A stretch of 64,000 nucleotides of DNA from Oscillatoria sp. FACHB-1407 (GTDB lineage: Bacteria; Cyanobacteriota; Cyanobacteriia; Elainellales; Elainellaceae). The stretch covers positions 62,001 to 126,000 of the forward strand of contig NZ_JACJSA010000013.1 in assembly GCF_014697545.1 (NCBI RefSeq), read 5' to 3'. The notes beneath the pieces are model-generated. The model was not told the origin of the DNA and ran no database searches. It worked only from the letters and a program-made list of their open reading frames with translations. Positions 5,658 to 14,755 of the stretch are shown here, piece by piece; the first letter of the stretch is position 1, and every line of letters begins with the position of its first letter. A program made the position numbers and the translations under genes.

Positions 5658-5921
5658 AGCTTTGTTTGTTGAGTTTCCAGATCAACTTTGATGACATCAC
5701 CCTCTTGACTCCACCCAAACACATAGATAGCTATATTTCCAAGAACTGCCAGGCTAACGAAAAGGACAATATTAGCCACATTAGCCACAAGCCCAGTTGC
5801 ATTGTTTCGATTGATTGTGTTTATCACTGTTTGAACCTCTTGAGTTTGGGAATGTGTAACCAGTACCTCAACTCCTGTTTCTCGTCATTTCAAACTTGCA
5901 GGTAAATGCTGAACTTGCTAT

Positions 5922-5968
5922 GTTAATAGCGTTAACATCCTTCTTCGATCAAAGTTAACAACGTTAAC
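5922..5968. promoter_or_regulatory. two TetR-type operators
   Basis: GTTAATAGCGTTAAC (5922-5936) and GTTAACAACGTTAAC (5954-5968) are 15-bp inverted repeats of GTTAAC around 3 bp, 32 bp apart (three helical turns), 44-90 bp upstream of the tetR start. Confidence 0.75.
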
Positions 5969-6011
5969 ACCGGCCTGTCAAGCAGGATTACGATTGATTT
6001 TTTGATGGTGT

Positions 6012-6701
6012 ATGTCGAAAAACTCCAAGGATCAAGCTGCCCAATCGTCTGTCGAGGCAGAGCGATCGCCCCAGCGGTATCATCATGGTGATTTGCGGAA
6101 TGCGCTGGTGCAGGCAGGGCTAGAAGTTCTGGCAGACGAGGGGATTAGTGGGCTAAACCTGCGGAAAGTTGCCCGTAAAGCAGGCGTGAGTGAGGCAGCC
6201 CCTTATCGCCATTTTGAGGATAAACAGGCACTTCTGGTGGCGATCGCTCAGGATGGATTTCAGCGGTTGACGGCTGAACTGCAAGCGGTTCTAGAGCAAA
6301 CATCAGAGGATGTAGAATCTCAACTGCTGGCGATCGCCCGTGCCTATGTGCAGTTTGGCTTGAAACATCCGGCTTTGATGCGTGAGATGTTTAGTGGGTT
6401 AATGTTGACGCGATCGGCTTACCCTGACCTGGAGTCATCTGCGGATCAATGTGGTTTGATACTGTGCAACATCATCTTACGCGGACAAGAGCAAGGAATT
6501 ATTCAACCGGGCAATTCTAAGGCAATCTTTTCAGTGTTTTGGTCAACGATGCACGGGTTAACGATGCTGTTGTTGGAGCAACAAATGCAGGAAGTCGTGG
6601 ATGACCCAAGCCGCTTGGAACCATTGATTCAGCTGAGTATTCATGCTCTTTGTCATGGGTTGTGTCAATCCAATACTCGTTCAAAGTCTATCTCTACCTA
6701 A
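6012..6701 (+). CDS. TetR/AcrR family transcriptional regulator
   Basis: 229 aa. The N-terminal helix-turn-helix (about residues 25-70; GISGLNLRKVARKAGVSE, then APYRHFEDKQALL) is typical of TetR repressors. The C-terminal ligand domain resembles the WHG-type domain (FWSTMHGLTMLLLE near 180). The gene is preceded by two GTTAAC palindromes, so autorepression is likely, and the divergent propeller gene is the obvious second target. Ligand unknown. Confidence 0.9.
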   Translation: MSKNSKDQAAQSSVEAERSPQRYHHGDLRNALVQAGLEVLADEGISGLNLRKVARKAGVSEAAPYRHFEDKQALLVAIAQDGFQRLTAELQAVLEQTSEDVESQLLAIARAYVQFGLKHPALMREMFSGLMLTRSAYPDLESSADQCGLILCNIILRGQEQGIIQPGNSKAIFSVFWSTMHGLTMLLLEQQMQEVVDDPSRLEPLIQLSIHALCHGLCQSNTRSKSIST

Positions 6702-6704
6702 AAT

Positions 6705-6819
6705 TCATCGAGATGCTCCAGGCAAAAGCAAGGGATTGAAGTACTCCCGTATCGAAACAACTCGACCATCAATAACCTCAAAAATGCCAATATACTGATT
6801 GCGATACGAGCCGTTATCC
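6705..6819 (-). pseudogene. C-terminal remnant of a SnoaL/NTF2-like protein
   Basis: The minus strand reads DNGSYRNQYIGIFEVIDGRV and ends REYFNPLLLPGASR-stop, typical of the last two strands of a SnoaL-like polyketide cyclase/NTF2 fold. The 5' part is cut off exactly where an IS fragment begins. Confidence 0.6.
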
Positions 6820-6959
6820 AACTAAAGTCAAAGTTTCAGACGAGGAAATGGCGGCACTCAAACTCACTCATCACAGGATTTGTCCCCACTGGAATTACAT
6901 TCTTCATCCTCGAACCCAAATCCCCAAAAAAGCATGAACTTATTTATTTACAAGCCCTA
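6820..6959 (+). mobile_element. 3' end of an ISAzo13-like element
   Basis: Reads PTKVKVSDEEMAALKLTH and continues to IPKKA; it matches the C-terminus of the transposase at 34917-36017 and its terminal repeat (TTATTTATTTACAAGCCCT). About 140 bp remain; it truncates the SnoaL-like gene. Confidence 0.75.
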
Positions 6960-7084
6960 AGTACTGTGATTCACAGATAGGGTTTGGAAATAAAACCAGG
7001 GGGGTATGGGGGCTTTGCTCCCAGCCAGGGGTTCCACCCCTGCACCCCGAATTCCCACCCCTATTTACGACGAGTTGCACTAAG
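6960..7084. repeat. 125-bp dispersed repeat, copy 1
   Basis: Closely similar to 44551-44674. It begins AGTACTG..TTCACAGATAG and contains the palindrome CAGGGGTTCCACCCCTG. The ends carry short inverted AGTAC/GTAC motifs. Probably a MITE-like element. The 7085-7209 stretch after it holds nothing recognisable. Confidence 0.7.
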
Positions 7085-7209
7085 AGAACCGTTGCCCAAA
7101 GATTAACTCATGCGATCGCTGACTTAGGGAAAAGATTTGCGGAAAAACGCACTTTTTATTCCCTAAGTAAATTGCACCGAGCTAATTTGAAACCGTTGTA
7201 TCTTCTACC

Positions 7210-8538
7210 TCACTTCAAAGGGAGTTGAACGGTAAATGTACTTCCGTTGGTTAGCTGGCTTTCGACTCGAATGGTTCCACGATGCGCTTGAGCGATCGCC
7301 TGGGCAATGGCTAACCCTAATCCTGCTCCTCCCGTATGGCGGGAGCGATCGCTATTCACACGATAGAAGCGGTCGAAGATCCGCGCTTGCTCTTGGGAGG
7401 GAATCCCGATTCCAGTATCTTGCACCTGAATCAGTGCATGATGATCGTCTCGCTTGAGGTGAACGATGACCTTACCACCACTGGAAGTGTATTGAATCGC
7501 ATTCGTGATGAGATTGGCAACTAAGCGATAGAGTTGCTCCTCACTGCCCAATACTGTAATTGGTGTGTTTGTCTGAATGTCTGCGGTGAGTGCAATATTT
7601 GAAGCAAGCGCGAGTGCCGAAAACTCTTCGACTAAATCATTTACTAAATCATGCAGATTACAAGACTCCTGTTTGGCAGAAAATCCCTGTAAATCCATCC
7701 GCGAGAGCAGTAGCAGATCGTGAACCAGTCGGGATAAGCGGTTGTTTTGGCGTTCAACTGTACGCAGTGTATCCCAGGCATCTGCATCGGTCGCCTCTGG
7801 GGTCAGCGTCGATTCTAAATTAGCCTGAATTGCGGCTAGTGGTGTGCGAAGTTCATGGGCTGCATCGGCGGTAAACTGCTGCATTTGGCGATAGGAACTG
7901 TACACAGGTTTCATGGCTTGTCCAGCAATCCACCAACTGGCAATCACTACAAGCAGCATGGCAGTAGGCAAGCCAATCAGTAGAATCAATCTGACCCAAA
8001 CCATGTGTCCATCAATGTCAGAGAGCGATCGCCCCACCTGCATATATCCCCAGGCATCTTGGTTAGCCGTTTTCAGCAGTAGAGAAAGTTGCTTATAACG
8101 AGTTCCATCAGGGGCTTCTAAAGTTTGCCAGGGTTCTGTTTCAACACGCACAGGTAGGTCTGTTGTGATTTCCCCTGCACTGGCTAACAACTGCCCCGAT
8201 AGGGCAACAAAGCGAATGTAATAACCGTGTTCTTGAAAGACTCCTAAATAGTGAACGGCGGTGGATTTGTAGGTACAAGTTGTTCCAGCAACACAAAGCG
8301 ATGGAATAAACTTTTGCACGATCGGTTCTAGCTTACCCGGTTGCTGCAATGAAGCTTCCAGCCCATCGTGCAATGTGCCAGCGACCGACTCAATGCGGTG
8401 ATCTAACTCAGAGACGTGGCTATGGGCCATTACTTCGTAGAAACCGACGGCACACAGCGTGAGAATAAATCCCATCGTCCCGGCATACAGCCCTGCTAAA
8501 CGCAGTCGAGTGGTATGGAAAACCTTGTTATGCTTCAT
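7210..8538 (-). CDS. sensor histidine kinase of the metal-efflux operon (NrsS/CopS/RppB-like)
   Basis: 442 aa. A membrane segment near residues 15-38, a periplasmic domain to about 180 with a Cys pair (CVAGTTC), and a second membrane segment near 183-208. HisKA contains HELRTPLAAI (phosphoacceptor His near 230), and the ATPase domain has NLITNAIQYT, DTGIGIP and GAGLGLAIAQA. The periplasmic LDHRIESVAGTLHDGLE resembles cyanobacterial RppB/NrsS/CopS sensors of Ni or Cu. It starts 3 bp after the response-regulator stop and ends the operon. The sensed metal cannot be decided from sequence. Confidence 0.88.
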   Translation of the reverse strand: MKHNKVFHTTRLRLAGLYAGTMGFILTLCAVGFYEVMAHSHVSELDHRIESVAGTLHDGLEASLQQPGKLEPIVQKFIPSLCVAGTTCTYKSTAVHYLGVFQEHGYYIRFVALSGQLLASAGEITTDLPVRVETEPWQTLEAPDGTRYKQLSLLLKTANQDAWGYMQVGRSLSDIDGHMVWVRLILLIGLPTAMLLVVIASWWIAGQAMKPVYSSYRQMQQFTADAAHELRTPLAAIQANLESTLTPEATDADAWDTLRTVERQNNRLSRLVHDLLLLSRMDLQGFSAKQESCNLHDLVNDLVEEFSALALASNIALTADIQTNTPITVLGSEEQLYRLVANLITNAIQYTSSGGKVIVHLKRDDHHALIQVQDTGIGIPSQEQARIFDRFYRVNSDRSRHTGGAGLGLAIAQAIAQAHRGTIRVESQLTNGSTFTVQLPLK

Positions 8539-8541
8539 GGG

Positions 8542-9240
8542 CTATGTTTCATAGGTGTTGAGCTTATAGCCCATGCCGTAAACGGTTTCAATCAGGTGAT
8601 CGTAGCCATACTCAGTTAATTTTCGCCGCAGTAACCGCATTTGAGCCGCAACTACATTACTGTTAAAGTCTGCTTCTGCTTGCCAGATTCGGCTAATAAT
8701 CTGGTCACGCGAAAGAATCTGGTTGGGGTGCTGCATAAAGTATTCCAGTAGTTGGAATTCTTTGGTAGTGAGGGGAATATTTTGGAGTTTTCCGGTGGAG
8801 GTCGTAATTGCAACGGTTGAGGTTCCATAGTCCAGCAGGAGGTTGCCCACCTGTAGCTGGGGCGGTTGGATTTGCAGCGATCGCCGCTGCAATGCCCGCA
8901 GTCGTGCCAACAGTTCTGCCATGCCGAAGGGTTTGATTAAATAATCATCGGCTCCGGCATCCAGCCCTTTGACCCGATCTTCCATGCGATCGCGAGCGGT
9001 GAGCATCAGGACTGGAAGGGGACTTTGCTTGGCTCGGAGGCGTTGGCACAGTTCAATTCCAGATAATCCCGGTAGGAGCCAGTCAAAGATGGCAACGGTG
9101 TACTGGTTCCAGCCGTTCTCCAGGAATTGCCACGCTTCTGTGCCATCCTTCACCCAATCCACAACATATTTTTCGCGCTTGAGCGATCGCTCCAGTGCTG
9201 CTCCCAGATCAGGTTCATCTTCAACCAATAGAACGCGCAT
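8542..9240 (-). CDS. OmpR-family response regulator (NrsR/CopR-like)
   Basis: 232 aa. Receiver with DE near residues 8-9, phosphoacceptor Asp in IFDWLLPG (about 53) and Lys in YLIKPFG (about 103); C-terminal winged helix (TTKEFQLLEYFMQHPNQILS, then IWQAEADFNSNVVAAQ). It overlaps the end of the RND gene by 20 bp and precedes the kinase, so it is cotranscribed and probably activates the whole operon in response to the kinase. Confidence 0.92.
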   Translation of the reverse strand: MRVLLVEDEPDLGAALERSLKREKYVVDWVKDGTEAWQFLENGWNQYTVAIFDWLLPGLSGIELCQRLRAKQSPLPVLMLTARDRMEDRVKGLDAGADDYLIKPFGMAELLARLRALQRRSLQIQPPQLQVGNLLLDYGTSTVAITTSTGKLQNIPLTTKEFQLLEYFMQHPNQILSRDQIISRIWQAEADFNSNVVAAQMRLLRRKLTEYGYDHLIETVYGMGYKLNTYET

Positions 9241-12200
9241 GGGATGTGATTTCTTCTGAGAAAGCGGGTTGAACAGACTGCGATGGATTGGACTTGGGCA
9301 TTAACAGTTTACCGAATCGGGCATAGAGGGCGGGTAGCACCATCAGCGTTAAGGCGGTGGAGGTGAACAGACCACCCAGAACGACGATCGACAGAGGCTG
9401 TAAAATTTCTTTTCCGGGGCCGCCTGAGATGACGAGAGGCAATAATCCTAATGCAGAGGTAAAGGCAGTCATGAGAATGGCGTTGAGCCGCTCCATTGAC
9501 CCTTTAACCAACGCTTGTCGAAGCGGGACTCCCTGAGCAAATTTGGTGTTGTAGTTATCGACTAACAGCAGCCCATTTCGCGTTGCCACACCAAACAAGG
9601 TGACAAATCCCACCAGCGAAGCAACCGAAATGACTCCGCCTGTTAATGCAACGGAAAACACTCCACCCACTAACGCCAGAGGCAGGTTGATCATGATCAT
9701 GGCAGTGGAAGCGACGGATTTAACGGAGAGATACATGATCACGGTGATGACCACGAAGGCGATCGCGCTAAACACCAGAATATTTTGTGTCGCCCGTTCT
9801 TCTGCCTCAAACTGCCCACCGTATTGGGGAAAGTATCCCGCCGGAAACTGAACTTGCTCTGCTACTTTCGAGCGGATTTCATTGACCACCGATCGCACGT
9901 CCCGCCCATCTGCATTAGCGGCAACCACGATCAAGCGGGACACATTTTCCCGGTTAATCGTATTCGGGCCTGTCCCGGTGCGAATTTGCGCGACCTGCGC
10001 TAAAGGAATTTTCTGCCCTGTAGGGGTGTCAATCAGTAAATTACCGATCGTATCGAGATTGTTTCTCGCTTCCGGTTCTAACCACACCACCAGGTCAAAG
10101 GTTTGTTGCTGCTCCAAAACCTGAGAGACAACTCTGCCATTGAGAGCCGTCTCAATCGTGTTCGACAGTTCACCCACGGTTAATCCATAACGACCTGCCG
10201 CAGCCCGATCGAACTGAATTTGAATTTGCTCGATGGGAATTTGGGGTTCCAGTTGCAGATCAACAACACCTTCAACGGTTTGCATGATCGCTTCCACTTC
10301 CTGCCCCAGAGAGCGCAGTTGCTCCAAATCGGGACCGAAGATTTTCACAGCGATCGCACTCCGCACGCCCGAAAGCACCTCATCCATTCGGTGAGAGATA
10401 AATCCGCCGATATTAGGAGCCACTCCCGGCAATTTGGCAAACTCTTCTCGCAGTTTCTCAATACTGCCCTCGCGGTCTTTCAGTCCTTCTTCACTTAAAT
10501 CCACATCCAGGTGAGCGGTATTCACCGCCGCCGCATCACTGTCTCCAGGGGCACGACCGGAACGCAACTGCACATAGCGAAAGCGAGGATCATCCTTGAG
10601 GGCATCTTGAATGGCAAACCCAGCACTATTGGTCGCTTCTAGAGATGAGCCAGGATAGAGCATTAAGGTATTCACCAGATTTTCTTCCTGGAATTCTGGC
10701 AGGAACTCCCGTCCGAGCGACGGCACGATAATCAGGGCAGCGACGAGGGTTGAAGCGGCGATCGCCAGAATGAGTCGAGAGCGACGCAACGAAAAATCCA
10801 GGATGGGTTGATACAAACCTTTGAAGAACCGAGCAACCCAGGGTTCCGTTTCGGGTAAGTGTCCGTGTGGTAGCAGGATCGCGCATAGGGCAGGGGTAAC
10901 GGTCAGTGCCGTGACGCTCGATGCCAGTACCGCCACCATGTAACCCAAGCCCATTGGGATGAAAATGCTGCCCTCTACACCACCCAATGCAAACACAGGC
11001 GAGAAGACCACGACGGTAATAATCGTGGCTCCAAACACCGAGTCCCGAACTTCCTGACAGCCCTCCAGCACTACCTCTAAGACGGGACGAGGATGGGCAG
11101 AATACTTATTTTCTCGTAAAGCCCGGTAGACGTTTTCGGCATCGACGATCGCATCATCGACAGCAGACCCGATCGCCACGGCGAGTCCACCGAGCGTCAT
11201 GGTATTGAGTCCCTGGCCTAACCAGTTGAGGGCTAACACTCCAATCAATAAAGACAGCGGCAGTGCTACCAGACACACCAGCAAGTTGCGCCAGTTCATT
11301 AAGAAGGGAATCAGAATTAAGGCAACAATAATGCTGCCTTCAATCAATGCGGCTCGAACATTTTCAATGGATGCATCAATGTATTTGTCCTGACTGAAGG
11401 TGATATCGACTTGAATATCTTCCGGTAATCCTGCTTGAATCTCTTGCATGGCAGACTCAATCCCATGCGCGACAGTGGGTGTGTCGGCAAGGGGCTGTTT
11501 GTTCACCATGACCACAACAGCAGGTTGTCCATTCAGGCTGCTATCGCCTCGCTGGAGGGCTGCCCCAATCTGCACCGTTGCCACATCGGACAGGCGAATC
11601 GGTGTCCCATTGCGAGCCGTAATCACGGATTGCTGCAAGTCATCAATCGTTTCTAACCGCCCAATGCCGCGGATCAGGGTTTCTTTGTCTGGGGTAACCA
11701 GGAAACCTCCCGGTGCATTAACATTTGCGGCTTCAACGGCTTCTGTCACGTCCTGCAACGACACATCAAACGCCTGGAGCTTTTGCGGATCAACCAACAC
11801 CTGATACTGCTGGACTTCTCCGCCATAGACCACCACCTGAGACACGCCCGGAACCGCCAGTAATCGATTCGTAATTTGCCAATCGGCAATACGGCGCAGT
11901 TCCATTAAAGAGGTACGAGATGCTGCTGGTGCCGTCTCGTCCACTCTGAAGGCAACCATCATCACCGTGCTAATCGGGGATGTGATCGGAGAAATTTGAG
12001 GTGTTTCAACGTTCTCAGGGATCTTGTCCTGAGCCTGCTGTAATCGCTCCGTTACAAGTTGGCGTGCCTGGTAAATGTCGGTATCCCAGGTGAAAATCAC
12101 CTTAACAACCGAAATTCCAGCCGCAGAAGCAGAGCGAACATCCGTCACGCCAGGAGTGCCATTAATCGCGCTTTCGATCGGCAACGTCACCAGGGATTCC

Positions 12201-12382
12201 ACTTCTTCTGGAGCCAAACCCGGGGCTTCCGTTTGAATTTCCACCTGGGGTGGAGCAAAGCTGGGAAACACATCCAGCGGCATCTGCGTCACGGTGCGAA
12301 CGATCCAAATCGTTAATACCATCGCGCCTAAGATGACGAGCCAGCGACGTGCGATCGCCCATTTGATAATGGCATTGAGCAT
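9221..12382 (-). CDS. HME-RND heavy-metal efflux pump (CusA/CzcA family)
   Basis: 1053 aa, the usual length. Inner-membrane proton antiporter exporting metal ions through a tripartite channel. Features: first membrane segment at about 12-30 (WLVILGAMVLTIWIV), large periplasmic loop (LAPEEVESLVTLPIESAING), membrane cluster from about 340, and the HME signature AVDDAIVDAENVYR near 405, whose acidic residues carry protons. A second periplasmic loop and membrane cluster (from about 870) follow. Its adaptor is encoded upstream (12951-14627). No outer-membrane TolC-type gene is in the window, so that part must come from elsewhere. Confidence 0.93.
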   Translation of the reverse strand: MLNAIIKWAIARRWLVILGAMVLTIWIVRTVTQMPLDVFPSFAPPQVEIQTEAPGLAPEEVESLVTLPIESAINGTPGVTDVRSASAAGISVVKVIFTWDTDIYQARQLVTERLQQAQDKIPENVETPQISPITSPISTVMMVAFRVDETAPAASRTSLMELRRIADWQITNRLLAVPGVSQVVVYGGEVQQYQVLVDPQKLQAFDVSLQDVTEAVEAANVNAPGGFLVTPDKETLIRGIGRLETIDDLQQSVITARNGTPIRLSDVATVQIGAALQRGDSSLNGQPAVVVMVNKQPLADTPTVAHGIESAMQEIQAGLPEDIQVDITFSQDKYIDASIENVRAALIEGSIIVALILIPFLMNWRNLLVCLVALPLSLLIGVLALNWLGQGLNTMTLGGLAVAIGSAVDDAIVDAENVYRALRENKYSAHPRPVLEVVLEGCQEVRDSVFGATIITVVVFSPVFALGGVEGSIFIPMGLGYMVAVLASSVTALTVTPALCAILLPHGHLPETEPWVARFFKGLYQPILDFSLRRSRLILAIAASTLVAALIIVPSLGREFLPEFQEENLVNTLMLYPGSSLEATNSAGFAIQDALKDDPRFRYVQLRSGRAPGDSDAAAVNTAHLDVDLSEEGLKDREGSIEKLREEFAKLPGVAPNIGGFISHRMDEVLSGVRSAIAVKIFGPDLEQLRSLGQEVEAIMQTVEGVVDLQLEPQIPIEQIQIQFDRAAAGRYGLTVGELSNTIETALNGRVVSQVLEQQQTFDLVVWLEPEARNNLDTIGNLLIDTPTGQKIPLAQVAQIRTGTGPNTINRENVSRLIVVAANADGRDVRSVVNEIRSKVAEQVQFPAGYFPQYGGQFEAEERATQNILVFSAIAFVVITVIMYLSVKSVASTAMIMINLPLALVGGVFSVALTGGVISVASLVGFVTLFGVATRNGLLLVDNYNTKFAQGVPLRQALVKGSMERLNAILMTAFTSALGLLPLVISGGPGKEILQPLSIVVLGGLFTSTALTLMVLPALYARFGKLLMPKSNPSQSVQPAFSEEITSHARSIG

Positions 12383-12402
12383 AACAGTTTAATTTTTAAT
12401 GA

Positions 12403-12906
12403 CTACTGACTGAAGTTGAATCGCCCGTTGACCTTCTCACCCTTGATATCCGTCAAAATGGCAACGTTGTACTCTCCGGCAGCAGTATCGGGCAAGGTAG
12501 CGACGTAGTGTTCTCCGGCAGCGTCGTATTCAAATTCAACCGTCTTCTGTGTTCCATCGGGTAGCTGAATTTGACCCGTTACCGTTGCATCTGGAATCGC
12601 TTCGTGGGTATCTCCTTTCTGTAAGTAGAAGTCGAGGTGTACGCCACTTGCTTCTTTGAGAGTGACCAGTTCCAGATGATATGGACCTGCTTCAACAACC
12701 TGCCCACCTTCTGAGACGCTGGTATCGTGAGCCGTATCCGCTTGAGCCGTTGTTGCAGGGCTGGCGGGAGATGCAGCAGCAGGAGATGCCTCTGGAGATG
12801 CAACAGGGCTTTCTGACCTGGTTGTTTGGTCTCCACCGCTAGCACACGCTCCCAGAAGGAATCCCAGGCTGATAAGGGCGATCGCAAGAGATTGGCTGAA
12901 TTTCAC
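12403..12906 (-). CDS. periplasmic lipoprotein of the efflux operon
   Basis: 167 aa from a GTG start preceded by GAGAGGA; the upstream part of the longer frame is antisense to the adaptor gene. Signal peptide with lipobox LLGACASG (Cys near 20), then a Ser/Pro/Ala-rich linker and a beta-rich domain (YHLELVTLKEASGVHLDFYL, later NVAILTDIKGEKVNGRFNFS). Position between adaptor and pump genes corresponds to copC in the Synechocystis copBAC operon, but that correspondence is an inference. Probably a periplasmic metal chaperone or adaptor accessory. Confidence 0.75.
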   Translation of the reverse strand: MKFSQSLAIALISLGFLLGACASGGDQTTRSESPVASPEASPAAASPASPATTAQADTAHDTSVSEGGQVVEAGPYHLELVTLKEASGVHLDFYLQKGDTHEAIPDATVTGQIQLPDGTQKTVEFEYDAAGEHYVATLPDTAAGEYNVAILTDIKGEKVNGRFNFSQ

Positions 12907-12950
12907 AGGTTGATTCCTCTCAAATAATTGATGGGTGAATAGAAGGCGGT

Positions 12951-14627
12951 TTAATGGTGCTGGTGCGGGGGTGTAGGGACTTCCGCATCTCGGTGGTGTG
13001 GGTCTGCTGAATGTATCAGGGTAGACTGGTTGCCTAGGGTTGCATGATGCCCATTCTGAGAATCTTCTAGATGTTCCAGGGCAGTAATCGCTGATGTCAG
13101 GTGTCTCTGATTCCGCCGATTTGACCAGAAAGCTCCAGCCGCAAAGGTAGCGATCGCCAGTAATCCGCCTGCCGGAATGACAACCCACCAGGGCAATGCT
13201 CCCCCGGCGACACTGGCTTGCGTGACCTCTGGTTCAGCTTCCTCAGAGGCTCCCCCACCCCGTAAGGATTGAGCGTAGAGTTGATTGGCGCGTTGGGTGA
13301 CGATGCGATCGCCCTCAAATAACCCACTTTGCACTTCAATTAAATTCCCTGCTTGCCGACCCAGTACGACCTCGACAGGCTGGAAGCTGTTGCCATTTTG
13401 GACAAACACAAGTTGCTGACCGTTTGCCTCAACCAGTGCTGACTGAGGAATCACAACAACGGGTTCTGGGGTGCGATCGGTGAGTACCTCTAACTCCGCA
13501 AACATCCCTGGCTTCAGTGTTCCATCTGCATTGTCTAATTCTGCTCGGACGGGTACGACTCGATTTTCTCCTTCCACCACCGATCCAATGGTGATAATCC
13601 GTCCTTCAAAGATTTGATCGGGAAGGCTTGATACCGTGACCCGCACTCGTTGACCTTGAGAAACCTGGCTCAAATCTTTTTCGTAAATGTTGGCAGTTGC
13701 GAGGACGGTGCGATCGTCCACGATCGTCATCAAGGTTGCCCCTGCATCTTCTGCCGACTGCCCTAGTGTGACTTCGCGATCGGCAATTGTTCCTGCGATT
13801 GGAGCTTTGATAGTAATCGTGCCGTCTGGGTTTGCCTCTGCACCCAATTGTTGCAATCGAGTCCTGTAGGTGCCTGCACTGAGCTGAGCGCGAGATTGAG
13901 CCACTTGCACAGCCGTTTGGGCACGCTCTACTTCGGTTCGAGCTTCCAGCACGTCTAACTGGCTTTCTGCGGCAGTTAGGGCTTGCCGTGCTGATGCCAG
14001 ATGAGCTTCTGATTCTAAGAATTCTCGCCTGGGGATAGCTCCCTGTTCTGTGAGTTCTTGATCGCGATCGTACTGCTCTTGCGCGACTCTTAATTCTGTT
14101 CTTGCCTGATTAATGGCAGTCTGGGCAATTTGCCGCTGGCGTTCGTAAGTCTGTTGGGCTAACCGTAAATTGGCTTGAGCCTGCTGCACATCGCCCTGTC
14201 GCTCTGCGGAATTTTCTAACGCTGTAACGCGCAGTTCTGCCAGTTCACCACTTGTAATCACGGCCAGAGGTTGTCCTGCTGTGACGGTATCTCCTGGTTC
14301 CACCAGTAGTCTGACCACCGTTCCGCCAACGGGATTTGTGACCTCTACTCTGAGACTTGGAGAAGCCTCAATTTGCCCAGTTGCCTGCACGCCAAATGCC
14401 AGGGCTTGACGAGTGACAGGTTCTATTTTCAGCCCGATTCGGTCTGCGGTTGCATTATCGACCTCGATCGCCCCCGAGGGTTGAGCCGATTGGTTTTGGT
14501 GGAACTCATCTCCATGTCCTGTATGAGCCAATACTTCGGCTGAAGTTGTCAATAACAGTAAGCTAAGACACGTTCCAGCGACGCGATCTCTCGCCAGTAG
14601 ATTAGAGCGTTTCAGAGTGAGAACCAT
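12951..14627 (-). CDS. membrane-fusion protein (CusB/CzcB-like), His-rich
   Basis: Start chosen at the ATG preceded by AGGAA; longer starts to 14729 lack a ribosome-binding site. Signal sequence (VAGTCLSLLLLTTSAEVLAH) followed by a His-containing segment HTGHGDEFH. Then barrel-sandwich (VEPGDTVTAGQPLAV), long coiled-coil hairpin (ERQGDVQQ...RAQLSAG, about 140-260), lipoyl half (IKAPIAGTIADREV) and beta-barrel. Unusually there is a C-terminal membrane segment (PWWVVIPAGGLLAIATFAAG) and a His-rich tail ending HHRDAEVPTPPHQHH, which could bind metal on the other side of the membrane. Confidence 0.9.
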   Translation of the reverse strand: MVLTLKRSNLLARDRVAGTCLSLLLLTTSAEVLAHTGHGDEFHQNQSAQPSGAIEVDNATADRIGLKIEPVTRQALAFGVQATGQIEASPSLRVEVTNPVGGTVVRLLVEPGDTVTAGQPLAVITSGELAELRVTALENSAERQGDVQQAQANLRLAQQTYERQRQIAQTAINQARTELRVAQEQYDRDQELTEQGAIPRREFLESEAHLASARQALTAAESQLDVLEARTEVERAQTAVQVAQSRAQLSAGTYRTRLQQLGAEANPDGTITIKAPIAGTIADREVTLGQSAEDAGATLMTIVDDRTVLATANIYEKDLSQVSQGQRVRVTVSSLPDQIFEGRIITIGSVVEGENRVVPVRAELDNADGTLKPGMFAELEVLTDRTPEPVVVIPQSALVEANGQQLVFVQNGNSFQPVEVVLGRQAGNLIEVQSGLFEGDRIVTQRANQLYAQSLRGGGASEEAEPEVTQASVAGGALPWWVVIPAGGLLAIATFAAGAFWSNRRNQRHLTSAITALEHLEDSQNGHHATLGNQSTLIHSADPHHRDAEVPTPPHQHH

Positions 14628-14755
14628 CGGCATTTCCTGGGGCAGCGATAAAGGTATGGAGTAGGGTCTTAACAAAAGTTGAGAAGCAGTATCGCAGGTA
14701 AATATAAAATGAGGATGAAATTTCGTCACAAAATACTCCCCTGCGAGTAGTCAGG

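Noticed and set aside
10626-10886. ORFs inside the RND, adaptor and exoprotein genes
   Set aside because: Shadows in other frames of long, well-conserved coding regions.
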